Of a DNA stretch of 64,000 nucleotides, positions 26,882 to 40,137 are shown in pieces; position 1 is the stretch's first letter; the number at the start of each line of letters is the position of its first letter. Origin of the DNA: Ooceraea biroi. Its lineage: Eukaryota; Arthropoda; Insecta; Hymenoptera; Formicidae. The stretch spans positions 744,001 to 808,000 of the forward strand of contig NC_039517.1 in the NCBI RefSeq assembly GCF_003672135.1, read 5' to 3'. A program made the position numbers and the translations under genes. The notes beneath the pieces were generated by a model. That model saw only the letters and a list, made by a program, of their open reading frames with translations, was not told the origin of the DNA and did no database searches.

Positions 26882-26929
26882 GGCGCTAACGCTGACGCTT
26901 ACGTTAGCGCTTACGTTAGCGCTGGCGCC
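26882..26929. repeat. Short tandem and self-complementary GCGCTAACG/ACGTTAGCGC repeat
   Basis: The unit ACGTTAGCGCTT occurs almost twice in tandem, and the tract starts GGCGCTAACG and ends GCTGGCGCC. It is both a minisatellite and an imperfect palindrome able to fold on itself. Confidence 0.8.
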
Positions 26930-27022
26930 ACTTGGATCCGCGCCGTAGGCGCCTGTCCGTCCCGACTGCCCCCCGTTCCGCACTCGCCGCTATCTTTCGT
27001 GCGGCCCCCATTGCCGGTTTCT

Positions 27023-27036
27023 CCCCCCCCCCCCCC
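27023..27036. repeat. Poly-C tract (14)
   Basis: A homopolymer of 14 C within a pyrimidine-rich stretch. Confidence 0.9.
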
Positions 27037-29678
27037 GTCCCCTTCGCCACCCTTTTTCTTCCGTTCTATGCCTCGTGCCGCGCCGCGCCGCACCGCCCTC
27101 CCTCGCCGCTCCAGCATCACGTAGTACCTCTCCGCGCATAACTCGCGCGTGCACGACATGAAGGATACCCTGGAGCCCCCCCGTCCCTCGCGCCCAAGTC
27201 GAGCAGATGCAGGCGAAAACAACGCCCTAACTTTGCCTCGCGCGCCTTTGTCAGGATTCCGCCGGAAAGAATCGCGCGGCGCGGTCGAGGCGGGGAGAGG
27301 GGAGGTGCAGCAAAAGCGTGCACGCGGTGACGAGGTGCGTGCGAAATTGCGCCGCGGTGAGGATCCGGTCTTCCGGTCTTCCGGCGATGGTCGGCCGTGA
27401 CGGTCGATTTTCCGCCGGCCGGCGGCGTGTTATCGAGGTCACGTGAAAATACATGACGAGAGAAGTAATGGACGGCAATGGAATGATTAATCGGGAGTAG
27501 GAATGAATGCTGGATCAGTCGCGCGAGTCGACGTTTAAGTTTCGGCAATCAATGATCATTGATTAAATTAACAATTTAATCTCTGAAGGCACGAATTGAC
27601 CAACCGGAGTAAATTTGAAGAACGTTCGGCGCTCTCCGAAGGATGCGCAGCGTCACGCCGCGGCTGATTTGCAGGGATGCGCTACGTCGTAACGCGCGCT
27701 TGAATTTTACACGCGCCGCGTCTAAGCGGTGGTCGCGGATGATAGGGGGAAAATTGATTCTCCCGGGACGGCGATATTTACAAGCCGCGTTGCGGCATTG
27801 CTATATTTACACCTGACGCTCACGCCGTTTCGATTAACGAAGACCGTTGCAGGTAACGATCGTGTTACAATCGCTCGGTCCGCAATCGCCGCCTGACGCA
27901 ATCCGCGATATCGGACGGATCCGAGATCCGACATTGTTGCGGCAAGCAACGCTAATTTATTCGGCGGGCATTACGTAAGGAGGAAGGGAGGCGCCGATGT
28001 GTTCCCGGCATAATTATCGCATCCCAAACGCGGTAAATATTTATTCCTCCGGCTCGCGCTCGCGCTAAATTCCTCAACGTCTCAACGTCTATTCTCAAGT
28101 CGGAAAGTGTCGTAACGCAGCGCTCGCTTACGGCGCTTCCTCGCTATTATGTACGCGTACACGCGTGTATTTGTTTCAAGATAGAAAAATAAAAGTGTTT
28201 TCTCCATCTATTTTTCGTTGAAAAATTTTTCGTTTGCGTTTCCCGGTTTTTCGGAAAGCGCTTTTCTCGCTCCTACAAATATTCTACGCATTTTCGTAAC
28301 GTGAGCCGAACTCACATTGCCTCTTACCTGTTGCAGACCCTCCGCTATTGGTCGAGATACCGCGCGCACGTGCTACGCCGGCGTACGAAACGCCACCGTT
28401 ATCATGGGATTGCTCGCCGGGAGGTCCCACGTGAAATACGCCGTGGAATTTTTGCTCTACGCGCTCTTTCCTCACTCTGTGATGATTTAACGAGGCACAT
28501 ACATCTGAAACATGTATCGATATGTTTCTCATATTGAATCGAACCTCACACGGATTTAAAGGCGTGAAATGAACAGCGCGAGAGAAGCGGGAGAAAATAA
28601 ATCTGTAATCATCATGATTATCGCTTTCTCTCGTGATGGAAAACGAAATTTTGCGGGCAAACGAGTGAAATTTACAGTAACATAAATCTTTCATTAAATT
28701 CCGGAAGTTGTTTAATCACGATTCTCAAGATTTAGATTTCATATTTGAACCTTTTTATAATAACCATCAATGACATTGCAAATTGACAAAACGTTTGATA
28801 AAGGAGTCACGTGAATGACCTTGTTTCCTCGATCGACTCGCTATCGCAGTCGCGTCACGCGAGAAGAGACAAGACCGCGTCTCGTGAGACGAGATGAGCG
28901 TCCAGGAGAACGAGCTTCTCTGAGGATCGGAGGACGATGACAAGAACGACGTAGCTTTGGTCTCGCAATTGACAACGTATCACGTAATATGTGTAACGCC
29001 CGGGACTCGACTGTTCGGTCGTCGAGCGTCGACTGGCCGCGACGACGGCCGATCGTCCGGCAATATGTAAGCGCGTGGCCACACCGGCGCGCGGCGCGCC
29101 GCGGACGACTGGAGCCGTCACCACCGCCACCGGTTTGGCCTCTCTCGCACGCCACCCTCTGCGACCGTCGCCGCCGCTGTCGTCGTCGTCGTCCAACTTG
29201 CCTAAGGGCGGCTGGCGGCGCGACGCGGCGCGAATCCGCGGCGGCGACACGGCGAGCGGAGCGGTGCAGCGGCGCGCCAGTAACGCGGCGACGCGGCTCC
29301 TGACGCCATCGTGGCGGATACGTGTGTGTAACTCGCACCCCGTCGCTCCCCTGACGGTACGTGCGCATACACGCATGGGCCACGACGTCGACAATGACAC
29401 CCCTTCTGTGTGTGTCTGTCTCGTATGCGCGTGTATGCGTGCGTGCGCGACGCCGGGCACTGTGGGACAACGGTTGGTGGCGGCAGACACCAAGGGGGTA
29501 GTCCTGGCGTGCACGCATGACCAAGAAGGACATTGAGACCATGCTGGTACACACCAGGGTGCTTGACCGAGTCAAGCCAAACGACCGACGACAATGACGG
29601 TGGCAGCGATTCCGTTATATACGCTTCTGGGCGACTCTTCTTGCTCCCACGACGGATAAACAATGTCATTTGCAGCAG

Positions 29679-29708
29679 CGACGACGACGACGACGACGAC
29701 GACGACGG
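29679..29708. repeat. CGA triplet microsatellite
   Basis: Ten CGA/GAC units in the CpG-rich block 29.0-29.8 kb. Confidence 0.9.
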
Positions 29709-31336
29709 CGTCGCGTCTTTTCGCTGCCGTTGCTCGATATTCGCGCGCCGAACAGGCGGAAGAGCGGCGACACGGCGATTCGTTCCGGAGATCACTCCGA
29801 CTTGGAGCCGGATATACCGCGCAAACGGAATTTCATCAATTACATGATAATCATACGTTTGCATCGCAGATTCTCAAAAGTCGTTCTCTACTCCTTAACA
29901 TCTTGCTTTGGCAAAACTTTATCGCGTATCGACATATGAAACTTCAGCGCCTTAACTTGTTCTCCGCATAATCATTCGTCAAGAATAAATTTCACGCATA
30001 TTCACGCATAATAAAATGTTTTAATTTCGAAAACCGATGTTTCACTGACGTTTCTCTCCCTTTCCTCGAGGCTTCTGCGTCGCGTCGCGGCGCGATTTCC
30101 GACATTCGGACGACATTAGAGGATGATCCCCGCTCGATTCGATTCTTTCGGGGCGACCGGGGCCGGGGGTACTTTACGACGCGCGAATTAAACAGGCGCG
30201 CGAGCGCAATTTCCTGCGCCTTAATGGCGGGAAGCGAGTAAACACCGGTACCCGTTCTCGTTTTCGTCGTGTTGCTCACCCGCGAGGCTGAGCTCTATTT
30301 CCGTCAAGTATACGCACTCGACTCCGCCGCGCTCGTCGCGCATCCCTCGCTCCTCGCGCATCGTAAGGAAGGAACGCGGATAACGAAGAGAACGAGGTGA
30401 AACGTAGCAGAAACGATCATTAGTGTCTCTCGCATTCTTAGCTTGCGGACCCTCGCGGATTTCTTGTAGAATTCTAGTAATGCTCTTATTGGAGGGACAC
30501 GTGACGAGAGAAACATGCAGGCAACTAAACACTCTTCGGACAATAATACTAGAATAATAATAAGTATCTTCGCGATCTTCATTGCAAGAGGATGCAGAGT
30601 GCGTTATTCTGCTCGATATAATTGAAAATTAAAACTGCGTGAAAATTCTAGAACAGCTTTCCGCAGGCTTTGTTTATCCAAGATATTAAATATTCAATAA
30701 TATAATAAATTTAATGTAATTTAATAATAAATGCAATGAACACATTTCTAATATATGATGCAATTCAGTTTTGCTAGATATAAGAGCTCTGACTTTTTCT
30801 TGACTCACATGCGTCATGATTAGAAATTTTCCGCTGGTACGACGATACGTTGGAAGACACCGGCGACGGCGGCGTCCTGGCACCGCCACTAACGACGCCC
30901 GTCTCCTCTCTTTGCCCGGGGCTGCGGAGCGTTCGGGACAACAAGTTAGAAAAACGGAATGACGCCGTAGTGTCAGGACATCAATTCTTTCGTAATGACA
31001 CGGGCGCAGCCAGTCGGTCGGACGTCCGTTCCCCCGCGCTCCGCGGGAAGGGGCATGTAGGGGCGGCGGTGATGATCCTGGTCCGTCCGGCTCTTCGGCT
31101 CCGTTCCGCGTCCCGTTGTTTATCAAGCTCCCCTTCGCATAACAAGCATCAAAACACTTGGCGCCCCACGCTGGAGCCGTCGTAGTCGTCCCCCCGACCG
31201 CCCCCGTCTCCCATGCGGGTGCCAGCCGCTTCTACTACTTTCCGCGGATGTTGCCGGGGGGGAGGGAGAGTATGGGGGCGTTCTGGCATGGGTTAAAACG
31301 ACGGGTACACCCTCGCGGGATGGGGTGGCCCCTCTC

Positions 31337-31356
31337 TATCTATCTATCTATCTATC
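31337..31356. repeat. TATC tetranucleotide microsatellite
   Basis: Five TATC units. Confidence 0.9.
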
Positions 31357-32157
31357 CACACCAGGCGCCGTCTATGCCGACCCTGAAAAAAAAATGAGTT
31401 ATCGTCCTGGATCTGGGAACGCGGTGATTGCGATCACCGGGATTTCCCCGGTCGCTCGTTGTAAACCGCGCGCGCGATCAACGGGAAATTATAGGGTCGC
31501 TCTGCTCTCTAGGGGGAGAGAGGGGGGGAATTAAATGGTGCCGTGAGTCTTAACCGTCTTGCAACCGCGAGAAGTATATAGGAAACCTGATTACCGGTCT
31601 ACCTCTAATCGAATGTTTAATTAATTAGTTGCTACGCATTAATTATGAGTATTTTACATTTAGAAACAGGGTTTTCCGTTTCGCATTAGCTGCAGCCTCT
31701 ACGTATAAGAGTCTTGAGCGGTCATTAAATATTTTGCAACGAGATATTTGAAAATTGTCAAATCCTATTTAGCCACGAGCTTTCTCCGTCGTTAATTAGA
31801 GTATCGCCTTAGAGTAAACTGAAGTAACGGTGCGCCGCGCGTAGGAAGGGAAGCATTTCTTAAATTGCAACCGACCGCCCTTCGACAAATAACTACCGCG
31901 CGGCAACTTCTTCTTCAATTACCCCGCACTGTAGAGAGTGCCATGGTGTTATCGCCACATCTGAGAATCGGGAATGAATTTCGGACGACAATACCGAAGG
32001 AGGGCATGAGTATGACTGCACCGTGAGAAAGAAAGGGGGGGAGTTAAGGGAGCAGAGATAGAGACGAGGCGTCCGTCCCCCGGGTTGGCGTCCGACGCGA
32101 GCAACGCGTCCCATCCCCGTGCGTCGTGGCGGTGCCAGAAGAACTATTCTTGCATTG

Positions 32158-32180
32158 GTCGTCGTCGTCGTCGTCGTCGA
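32158..32180. repeat. GTC triplet microsatellite
   Basis: A GTC run followed by several more interrupted GTC clusters to about 32215. It produces spurious Val/Arg-rich open frames. Confidence 0.9.
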
Positions 32181-34036
32181 CATCACCGTCGTCTTCGTCG
32201 TCGTCGGTCGCCGGCGGCGGCGGGCGGCGTCGGCGGTGGCGGCGACGACGTCGGCGACGCCGTTCCACGCTTGGGCGTCGAGGATAGCGCCGGCCGGTCG
32301 CTCGAATCGGCGCCTGGCTGTCTTCCTCTCCTCTCCGTCCCTTCCTCTCTCTCTTTCTCTCCCACTCGTGGTTTCGTCTGTCTGCTGCCGGGTGAGAGGA
32401 GCGGCCGTCGTTTCGTCGTTGTCGTCGTTCGTTCGACGACGGCGACGACGTGGCTCTGCCAGCCAGCTGTCGCCGTCGCCGTCCGCGCGCGACCCCCCAA
32501 CCCTTCGCACCGGGTTCCGGTGGGCTCCCGTCCCCCGTGGCTCGCATCTCATCTTGCCCGTTCCACAATTACATGTGGGATACATTTATATAAGGTAAGA
32601 TCGTTCGAAAACATCATCCGCGTGCCTGACGCCCCTCGCCTGATATCGTCATCGCATCGCGCGGTCCGCAACGATGGCCGCGGGATTGCCGAGCGTTGAA
32701 GTTACCGCGTCGGTGCGTCACGCATGCGGTGTTTAGCGAGATCCGGCAGTCCGCGTCGTCCTATGAAGTCATGGAATTACATGAATTGATGTTACAGGTC
32801 GGGACGCATACGTGTGGCGTTACGCGCGGCAGTCGCGTACTCTCACGGCGAATAAATCCGCTCTATCCTTCGCGATACAAATATTACATTTTATTAAGCA
32901 CCGCGCGCGATCCGCGGATCGTTTTGTACAGCTGGAGGGGTGAGGGTGGGGGCGCAGTAATGGGGGGCTCCGCGTGATTTGAGGGTTGGCGAGAGAGATT
33001 CGCCCCGATTGCCGTCGATCGTTCGCCATCATCACCGGAGAAATCGGCCCTCCGAAACTATCGGGGCTATGTTTTATGAAGGCAGTCCCGCGCCCCGGCG
33101 CCGTTGCTGGCGACGCGTACACGTTCCTCCTTTCTGATCTCTCTGTTTCTCTTCTTTCCTCTTCCTCGGCGTCTTCCTTGGTGCCGGCTCGACGTGGCGT
33201 CCTTTAACCCAAACCATTATCCGTATACTGCACGATTATAGGGCAACGGGACCGACAAACAGGCGTGGGCTAAATCCATAGGCGCCTGTAAGCGGGGACG
33301 CCACCGGCGACGGAATGCTCCCAATTTTTGCAGAAATTCGCATTATTGCTCAGCCTGGATGAGCATTGTCATCGATATAATTAAACCGAGTTTCCCGAGT
33401 CGAGATAAAACATCTAAAATCGCCCAAAATCGTCCAATATTCCTAATTAAACCCATCAATCCGTCAGTTAAAACATATTTATATTTTATAAAAATATTTA
33501 AAAAATAAAATTCGACGCATGGGGAAATTTTATATTACATAAATCGCAAGCGGAGAGGCAGATGCGTGCGATTCTCTCGAGAGATATTTTACTCTCGTGG
33601 CGCCCATGCAGAAGAGCACCCCCCGGCGTAGTCGTTCTCCGCCCCGTATGCGTGCGTAGGCACATACGGTCCTCAACTACGCAAACAATCTCGCGCACAC
33701 TCGTGCACTCGGCTAACAATTTGCCTCTCCAGCCGCCGTCGGCCGTTCCTGGCTCCTCGGCCCCCTCGTCGTTTGTGCGACGCGCTACCAAGACCACCAC
33801 TAGGACCATCCCTGTGTTCCCCGACAGCCCCGTCGGGCCCCGGTTCTTAAAGTATTCGGGCTTCGGGCTATCATCCGAGGCTCATTACATTCCGCCGTAA
33901 CAATAAGAAAAGCTAAACGAATTAGCGTTATAATGTAAAACGAAAGTGGAGGAATGCGGTTAATCACGTTACAGCCGCTTCCTCTTCGGCTTTGCAATCT
34001 TCCTCGCAAATAAATCGCAAATTGAAATTCGAGGTC

Positions 34037-34715
34037 TAAGGCCCGATTTCACTAACAACGTAAAACGCGATTAATTGAAATTAAACTTCGATTACGTTTT
34101 TAACCCTCGATATTAGATTTCACCAAGAGAAACTAATCGAGTTTAGGAATAATCGACGTTTAAAAACTAACTGACCGATTTTGGTCGGTTAACGAATTTA
34201 AACCGCGATTACGACTGCAAACATCAAAATTCATCTGGAAACTCCCAACATTATATCAAACCGACAAGAAATAATAATGCTAAGAGGATATGTATTAGTT
34301 TTTGAGAATAGTGATGATGAGGATGAATTTGTTGTTCGTCGACCAAGGTGGATACGAGACAGAGATCATTTCCACAGCCTAGACGACACAGATTTTGTGA
34401 TGAGGTTACTAATAGTCTTGTTACTAATAGTTGACATCTTTCAGTAAGGCTTATTACTGAACAAATTGCTGACAAATTGTAAAAGGTTATTATTATGGTC
34501 TACTGTCAAATGGTCATTGCCATCTAGATCCACATATTTACGATGTTGCCGGTGTTCTTTTGCACCTAAACTTCGATTTAATAAACTAGAATGAATTGTG
34601 CTACTGTGAAACCGATGAAATCCGCTCGACCATAATCACGATTAGAATCTTCGCTTACACAGAACGAAGTTTAGCTAAACGCCGATTACAAGATAGTTGG
34701 TGAAATTGGGCCTAA
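34037..34715 (+). mobile_element. PIF/Harbinger-type relic with TAA duplications
   Basis: The element body is 34040-34712 (673 bp). Its ends are GGCCCGATTTCACTAAC on the left and, read inward from the right, GGCCCAATTTCACCAAC. Both ends are flanked by TAA (34037-34039 and 34713-34715), the 3 bp TWA duplication usual for PIF/Harbinger. The inside is AT-rich and keeps a transposase-like fragment. It is far shorter than an autonomous element, which needs a nuclease and a Myb-like gene, so it is an internally deleted derivative. Confidence 0.75.
34277..34440 (+). pseudogene. N-terminal Harbinger transposase-like fragment
   Basis: The frame from ATG 34277 reads an acidic stretch (ENSDDEDEF) followed by RRPRWIRDRDHFHSLDDTDF, the kind of N-terminus seen before the FRMS-type helix of HARBI1/PIF nucleases. 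After about 34410 the sense shifts frame, near a short ACTAATAGT/CTTGTTACTAATAGTT duplication, and stops follow. No nuclease domain remains. The assignment rests on motif resemblance and on the surrounding element ends. Confidence 0.5.
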
Positions 34716-35708
34716 ATCGATTAAAAAAAGATATTTTAACCTCTTCCATATTCAGACAATTTTAATTGATCTCTAATTTAACATTTATTCAACTACTTAC
34801 ACTTTTATTCATTATTGTAGCTTCAGTTATAGCTTCGTTTATGATTAATAATGATTACTAACGAGAATTTTGCTGGGAAACTCAAAATTCGAACACACGT
34901 GCCACTCGTTACTCCCGCGCGACATCCTTGTGCCAACCGCAAAGACTACAGGAACTCCCCGGATAACGCCGCGACGTGGCACCTCGTGCGGCTGCGACTG
35001 CGAGGCGGGTGCAGGTGCGACGCGCAGGTGACACGCCCGCGCTTCAGGCTGGCTCCGCAACCGTCGGTAAAACAGTTCGCGCAGCGAAACGGCTGTCCGT
35101 TTTTACCCTGGCCTGCGTTACCTCAAATCGATCCCTCGACCTTCCGAACGAGGATGCAAATCGCGAAATCGCAATATTCGTTCGCGTTAATAAAACGCGG
35201 AATAACAAAATGGGGAATTAAATTTCGAGCTATGTTTTTTATTTCTCACGTTCCATTCCGCGTTCCTTATTCCTCGCATTCCGGGCCCTTAAAGTCGGGA
35301 CGCGCCGTCACGCCACGCTGATAATTTTCATGTCGGTGGCTCGGCAACGCGAGGGTTTACGTTACGCAACGACGCAAGACGCGAGCTGGCACGGGCCGAT
35401 AAGATTATCGGCGTCGTCGGCGAGGGTCCCGCTTCGCGTTTTCGCAACGACGTACGGCGCGACGACGACGACGACGACGTCGACCGCGCGACGCGCCTCT
35501 CTCTAGAACATGTTTCTCTTTAGGTGGCCATGCGCACAGGCCCGCGCGCTCGCTCGCGCTTAGTCCTTCGAGCGGCGAAGCGACGGACGGACGCGCCGTC
35601 GGCAGACAACAAACGAGCGGATTAGTCACGAGCGGTGGTCGTCGCGTGTTACTGTTACGTTACGTTACGTTTTACGGCGGGGCCTCGCATTGATCCCGCA
35701 CCTGGAAG
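34716..35708. other. Upstream region of xylulokinase
   Basis: No gene is recognised here. Just before the xylulokinase start, at about 35649-35670, is a short tandem TTACG tract, and a GAC run lies at about 35460-35480. No TATA box is evident, as in many CpG-rich housekeeping promoters. Confidence 0.5.
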
Positions 35709-38700
35709 ATGGACGGACCGTCCGCGGCAACGTACTTGGGCCTCGACCTCAGCACGCAGCAGGTAAAAACGCCAGCGATGCGAAACGCGGTTTCAGAACG
35801 TAAACGCGCGGACGCCGATGCGGATCGGCATGTGAAAGTATAATAATGCATGCACGCGTGTTGGCCCGCGGTCTATTGATCGATACACGATCCGAAATGC
35901 TCAAGAGAAATCAGAATGATTACCTCTTGGATTTTTTGTTTCAATTGTCAAGTATTCGGATTCTTCGAAAGTGTGCGTGAGAAGTTTTGGAGCGAGAATG
36001 CCGGCCGCTACGGCCGCCCGCACCACGTGGAACTCGATATGTCCGTCGGCGCGACAGTATTGACACGTATTGAGACGGCAGCGCGACGCCTCGCTCTTTA
36101 TTTGGGCGATCTCGGCAACTTCACGGCGTCGAGTGGGCGTGCGCGCGCACCGTCGCGCGCGCTTTAAAAAAAAAAAAAAAAAATACCAGGCGTTCGAAAT
36201 CTGAAACGAGACTGTGTGATACTCAAAACCTGCGAGACAAGTATGCATTATTGCGAAAATGAACTTATATTTTTACTTCAAAAATTGATAAAATTGCATC
36301 GAAATCGCATCGGTTTATTTAAGAGACATTCTTCCTCAAGCGATTCCTTGAATTTCTAATTAGAGCTTCTGCTCGCAGTTGCACGGAATATTCGTAATTA
36401 CAGTGAGCCGATGCACGCGATGCTCTTGTGCTCCTGAAACGAACAGTACCGCGCCGGATGTTGCTGGGAAAAAGTAACAAAAGTGCGTCGGCTTCGAACT
36501 AACTGCGCGTGTGAGAATTTACGGAGTAAATTCCGCACACGAAAAATGCATAATTATTTCATAATTATGTATCCATCTAGTTTATTATTATTCCGCTTGA
36601 ATTTCCGCGTCGGCCGATTAAGAGGCGGGATCACGAAAGTTCACCGGATCATTCGTCATCGGATGTAGATGATTACCCGAAAGCGTTTTCGCGTCGCGCG
36701 TCCCAAAGTGTGTCAACAGTGGTGACGATCTTGTCTTGCGAGGTATCCGACGATTTTCTACGCAGAAAACGACGAGCGGATCGCGCTCTTTCGCTGACGT
36801 CTCCGGGTCATTATTATCTAATAGCGTGATAACACGTACGCGCGTCGACAGATACGCGCCGGGGGGAGGGAGTATCTCTGCGCGGCTAGGAAAAATGAGA
36901 CGGAAACATTCGGCCGATTAATATCGCGGGGCACAAACTTTTTTCGCGCACAAATGCGCCGATTTCTAACGCGCGATAATGTAAACGGCTGTTGCACCGT
37001 TACGTTGTTTGCCGTTGTTTATCCAAGCGTGATAATTGCGGGAGAGATCCTCATAAGATCGCTTATAAATTCGTCAGTAAAAGAATAAAAGGAACCGACT
37101 AGAAATAGCGTTTGCTTCAGAGTTTAAGATATTTTCTATTTTCAAGAGTTGTTGATTAAAATGTCCTTTTATATCCAAGAATGTTAATTTTTCATTGGAG
37201 ATTCGGAATTTGAGAAATAAATTGATGTATTCCTGAAAACGCGTATTTATAATATCTACCCGCGTTCTCTGATTTCAGCTGAAAGCGGTGGTGGTCGACG
37301 ATAGTCTAGCTGTCCTCCACCAGACCAGCGTGCAATTCGACAATGATCTCCCGGAATTTAGGTACGCGCTCGAGAATCCTGTAGAAAAAGAGTCAAAAAA
37401 TTGTATTTTCTATTTTATTCGCGTACTTCAACTTTGAACTCGCGTTGCAGAACCTACGGAGGAGTGATACAGAAGGTGGAGGCGCCTCACGTAGTCGTGG
37501 TGCCTACTCTCATGTGGGTCAAGGCCCTGGACCTGATACTGGACAAACTGCGCGTCTGCGGCGTCGACTTCAGCAAGGTCTCCGCCGTCTCCGGATGCGC
37601 ACAGGTAATCCTGCACGAAACAAAATGAATAATCATCAGTTGAAATAAACATTGCAAGTCTCGAGGCACATTTCATCGATCATTCTTTCACGCTCCCGTT
37701 GATTTTGATCAGCAACACGGTACCGTTTACTGGGGCAAGGGCAGCCGGAATCGCCTGCAGCACTTGGACCCCATAAAATTCCTGCATGAGCAGTTCGCCA
37801 CATCGTTCTCCGTGACTCACTCGCCCGTGTGGTTGGACTCCAGCACGGTGGAGCAGTGCGACGTTCTGGAGGAGATCGTGGGTGGCCCTCAAGTAAGCGT
37901 TTACCCTCCGCGCGGAGCTATCTATTTTTGTGACACAAGAAGGCGAGAGCCTTCTTCATCAGACACGATCATTTTTGCCTGAGCGGAGCGCGTGATTCCA
38001 GAAATTAGCGGAGATAACGGGCTCGCGAGCGTACCACAGGTTTTCCGGGCCGCAGATAGCGAAGATCGCGCGCACCAAGCCGGAAGCCTACTGCAACACT
38101 GAGGTATACCCACAAACACGTACAAACTCGTGGCTTCCCTCGAAAAAAACGAGAACGGCGACCGACGCGACGGCGAGGTATTCCTCACGCATGCTAATTA
38201 ATTACTGGATTGAACTTGACTGTAACTGTGTGCCGCTTGTGAATGTATACCGCATCTAGTTTGGCCCGAGCGCGAGGGAGATTAACCGTATTTGGTTTCG
38301 CCAACCAGTAGATCTCGCAGATCATCCACTCGCTTTCTCTTTTTCCGGTACAGAAAATCCATCCAGAGAATTTTTGCAAGCTCCAATCGTCCGACGATTT
38401 CACCCAATTACAACTTCCAATTAACAGTCTTGACTTAATCTTGATGACTGATTTATGCGCCGTGCGTTTCGTTTCCGGAACGCGTTTAATTAAATGTATT
38501 CGCGCGTATCCTCTTCCCTCTCGCAGAGGATCTCGCTGGTGAGCAGCTTCCTCGCCTCCTTGTTCCTGGGCGATTACGCGCCCACCGACTGGTCGGACGG
38601 CTCGGGCATGAATCTGCTGAATATCCGTACGAAGGACTGGGAGGACGTGTTGTTGGAGGTAGGGCAGCCTCGTGCGTAGCTTTGGATGTGCTTGCTACAG

Positions 38701-40137
38701 TAATTAATTAATACTGACAGACTTGCGCGTCGGGATTGCGGGAGAAACTCGGCAAGCCCGTTTCCTCGTGCTCCAACATCGGCCCGATATCGCCGTACTT
38801 CGTGGAGAGATTCGGCTTCAACGAGGAGTGCAGGGTGATCGCGTTCACCGGCGACAATCCGGGTTCCCTGGTGGGTATGTAGTGTCATATATATATATCG
38901 TACTCGACGCGATAGGTTCGCTAATGTTGGTCGAATAAAAGCGACAGCGTGTTTCAGATAATATTACAAGCGCTAAACCGATGACTCACGATGCAAAACT
39001 GATACGTAGGTATGAGGCTAAAAGAGGGTGATATCGCTTGCAGCTTGGGCACCAGCGACACCCTGTTCCTCTGGCTGAACGAGCCGAGGACCGTCACGGA
39101 CGGTCACGTGCTGTGCAACCCGCTCGACGACCAGGTCTACATGGCGCTGCTCTGGTGAGCGATTCTCCGTTACCGATTTTATTCTAGCAATTGAATTTAT
39201 AGCAAGTAAAAACCTGCTGAACGCGGTTGTCGACGTCGAGCGATCGGCGTTGATCGGCTTCGTGATTTCAATGGAAGGCGATAACTCTTGCAGCTTCAAG
39301 AACGGCTCCCTGACGCGCGAGAGGATACTGAACGAGGCGGCGCAGGGCAGCTGGCAGATATTCAACGAGCTGCTGGAGAGCACGCCGCGCGGCAACTTCG
39401 GCAACTTCGCCCTGTACTTCGACATGCTGGAGATCCTGCCGTCCATCCTCGGCGATTACAGGTACAACAAGGCGAACGACGAGATCTCACGGTACAGCTC
39501 GAAGGAGGTGGAGGTGAGGGCGCTGATCGAGGGTCAGTTCGTTGCGAAAAGGGCGCACGCCGAGGACCTTGGGTTCGTCGTCGGTAAGTCCTCTTCTTTT
39601 TTTTCCACCTTGCTTTTCTTCCTCTCGTTCACCTCGTCTGCGATGTCCTCGCCTCTTCACGCAGGACCCAGCACGCGAATAATCGCCACGGGAGGCGCGT
39701 CCGTAAACAAGGCCATACTGCAAGTGCTCTCCGACGTGTTCAACTCGCCGGTTTACACTATGGTAAATGTAATCACGTTAATTATCGTTTCGTAGGGAAA
39801 CATTTCACATTTCTCGCGCTCTGATTGAACAGGAAGCGGCAAACTCGGCTATGATGGGTGCGGCGTATCAGGCGAAGCACGGTTTGCTGCGCGCCACGTG
39901 CAGCTTCGACGAGATCACGCGCTGCCTGCCGGAGCTGACTCTCATGTGCCAGCCTTACGACGACGCCGAATCCGTAAGCCGAATTTTTCGAGAGAATTTT
40001 CAGTATTTTTTATTAAATAATTGACGATCTGTATCGATCGATGCGTTTTTCTTTAGATTTACAAGCCTATGACGGTGCGTTACCGCAAGATCGTGGCTCA
40101 GATATTGAAGAAAAAGAGCGAACGCAAGCACGTGTAA
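35709..40137 (+). CDS. XYLB: Xylulokinase (D-xylulose kinase), complete
   Basis: The enzyme phosphorylates D-xylulose to xylulose 5-phosphate using ATP, feeding the pentose phosphate pathway in the cytosol. There are twelve exons: 35709-35762, 37279-37361, 37451-37604, 37713-37892, 38002-38103, 38527-38658, 38721-38874, 39010-39154, 39294-39583, 39665-39762, 39833-39973 and 40057-40137. All introns are GT-AG and all phases agree, giving 537 residues, essentially the length of human XYLB (536). FGGY-kinase features are visible: LGLDLSTQQLK at the N-terminal phosphate loop, SGCAQQHGTVYW, DWSDGSGMNLL, the catalytic-Asp segment TGDNPGSLVGM, SLGTSDTLF, and the C-terminal ATP-site motif IIATGGASVNKAIL. 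The start is the only ATG giving the family N-terminus (MDGPSAATYLGLD). No lesions were seen. It converges with SF3A1. Confidence 0.95.
36166..36183. repeat. Poly-A tract (18)
   Basis: A homopolymer of 18 A inside xylulokinase intron 1. It could be a tail remnant, but no retroelement body was recognised next to it. Confidence 0.85.

Larger units (their letters stand above)
20130..34036. other. Long intergenic region, no supportable gene
   Basis: I found no exon with recognisable protein similarity in nearly 14 kb. It alternates CG-rich blocks (for example 25.0-27.4, 29.0-29.8 and 32.0-32.6 kb), whose long open frames are repeat-derived, with AT-rich blocks (for example 23.2-23.5 and 24.4-24.7 kb). 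Microsatellites include GA at 22486-22514, poly-C at 27023-27036, GAC at 29679-29708, TATC at 31337-31356 and GTC at 32158-32180. Short exons or non-coding RNA genes could be hidden here. Confidence 0.5.

Noticed and set aside
28841..29864. Minus-strand frames of 244, 219 and 220 codons
   Set aside because: They overlap in different frames over a CpG-rich repeat block, with no recognisable domain or splice context.
32044..32699. Frames of 230, 204 and 174 codons in the GTC-repeat block
   Set aside because: The composition follows the GTC/GAC repeats in all frames; no conserved motif.
36166..36183. Poly-A tract as a retroposon tail
   Set aside because: No LINE or SINE body or target duplication could be identified beside it.
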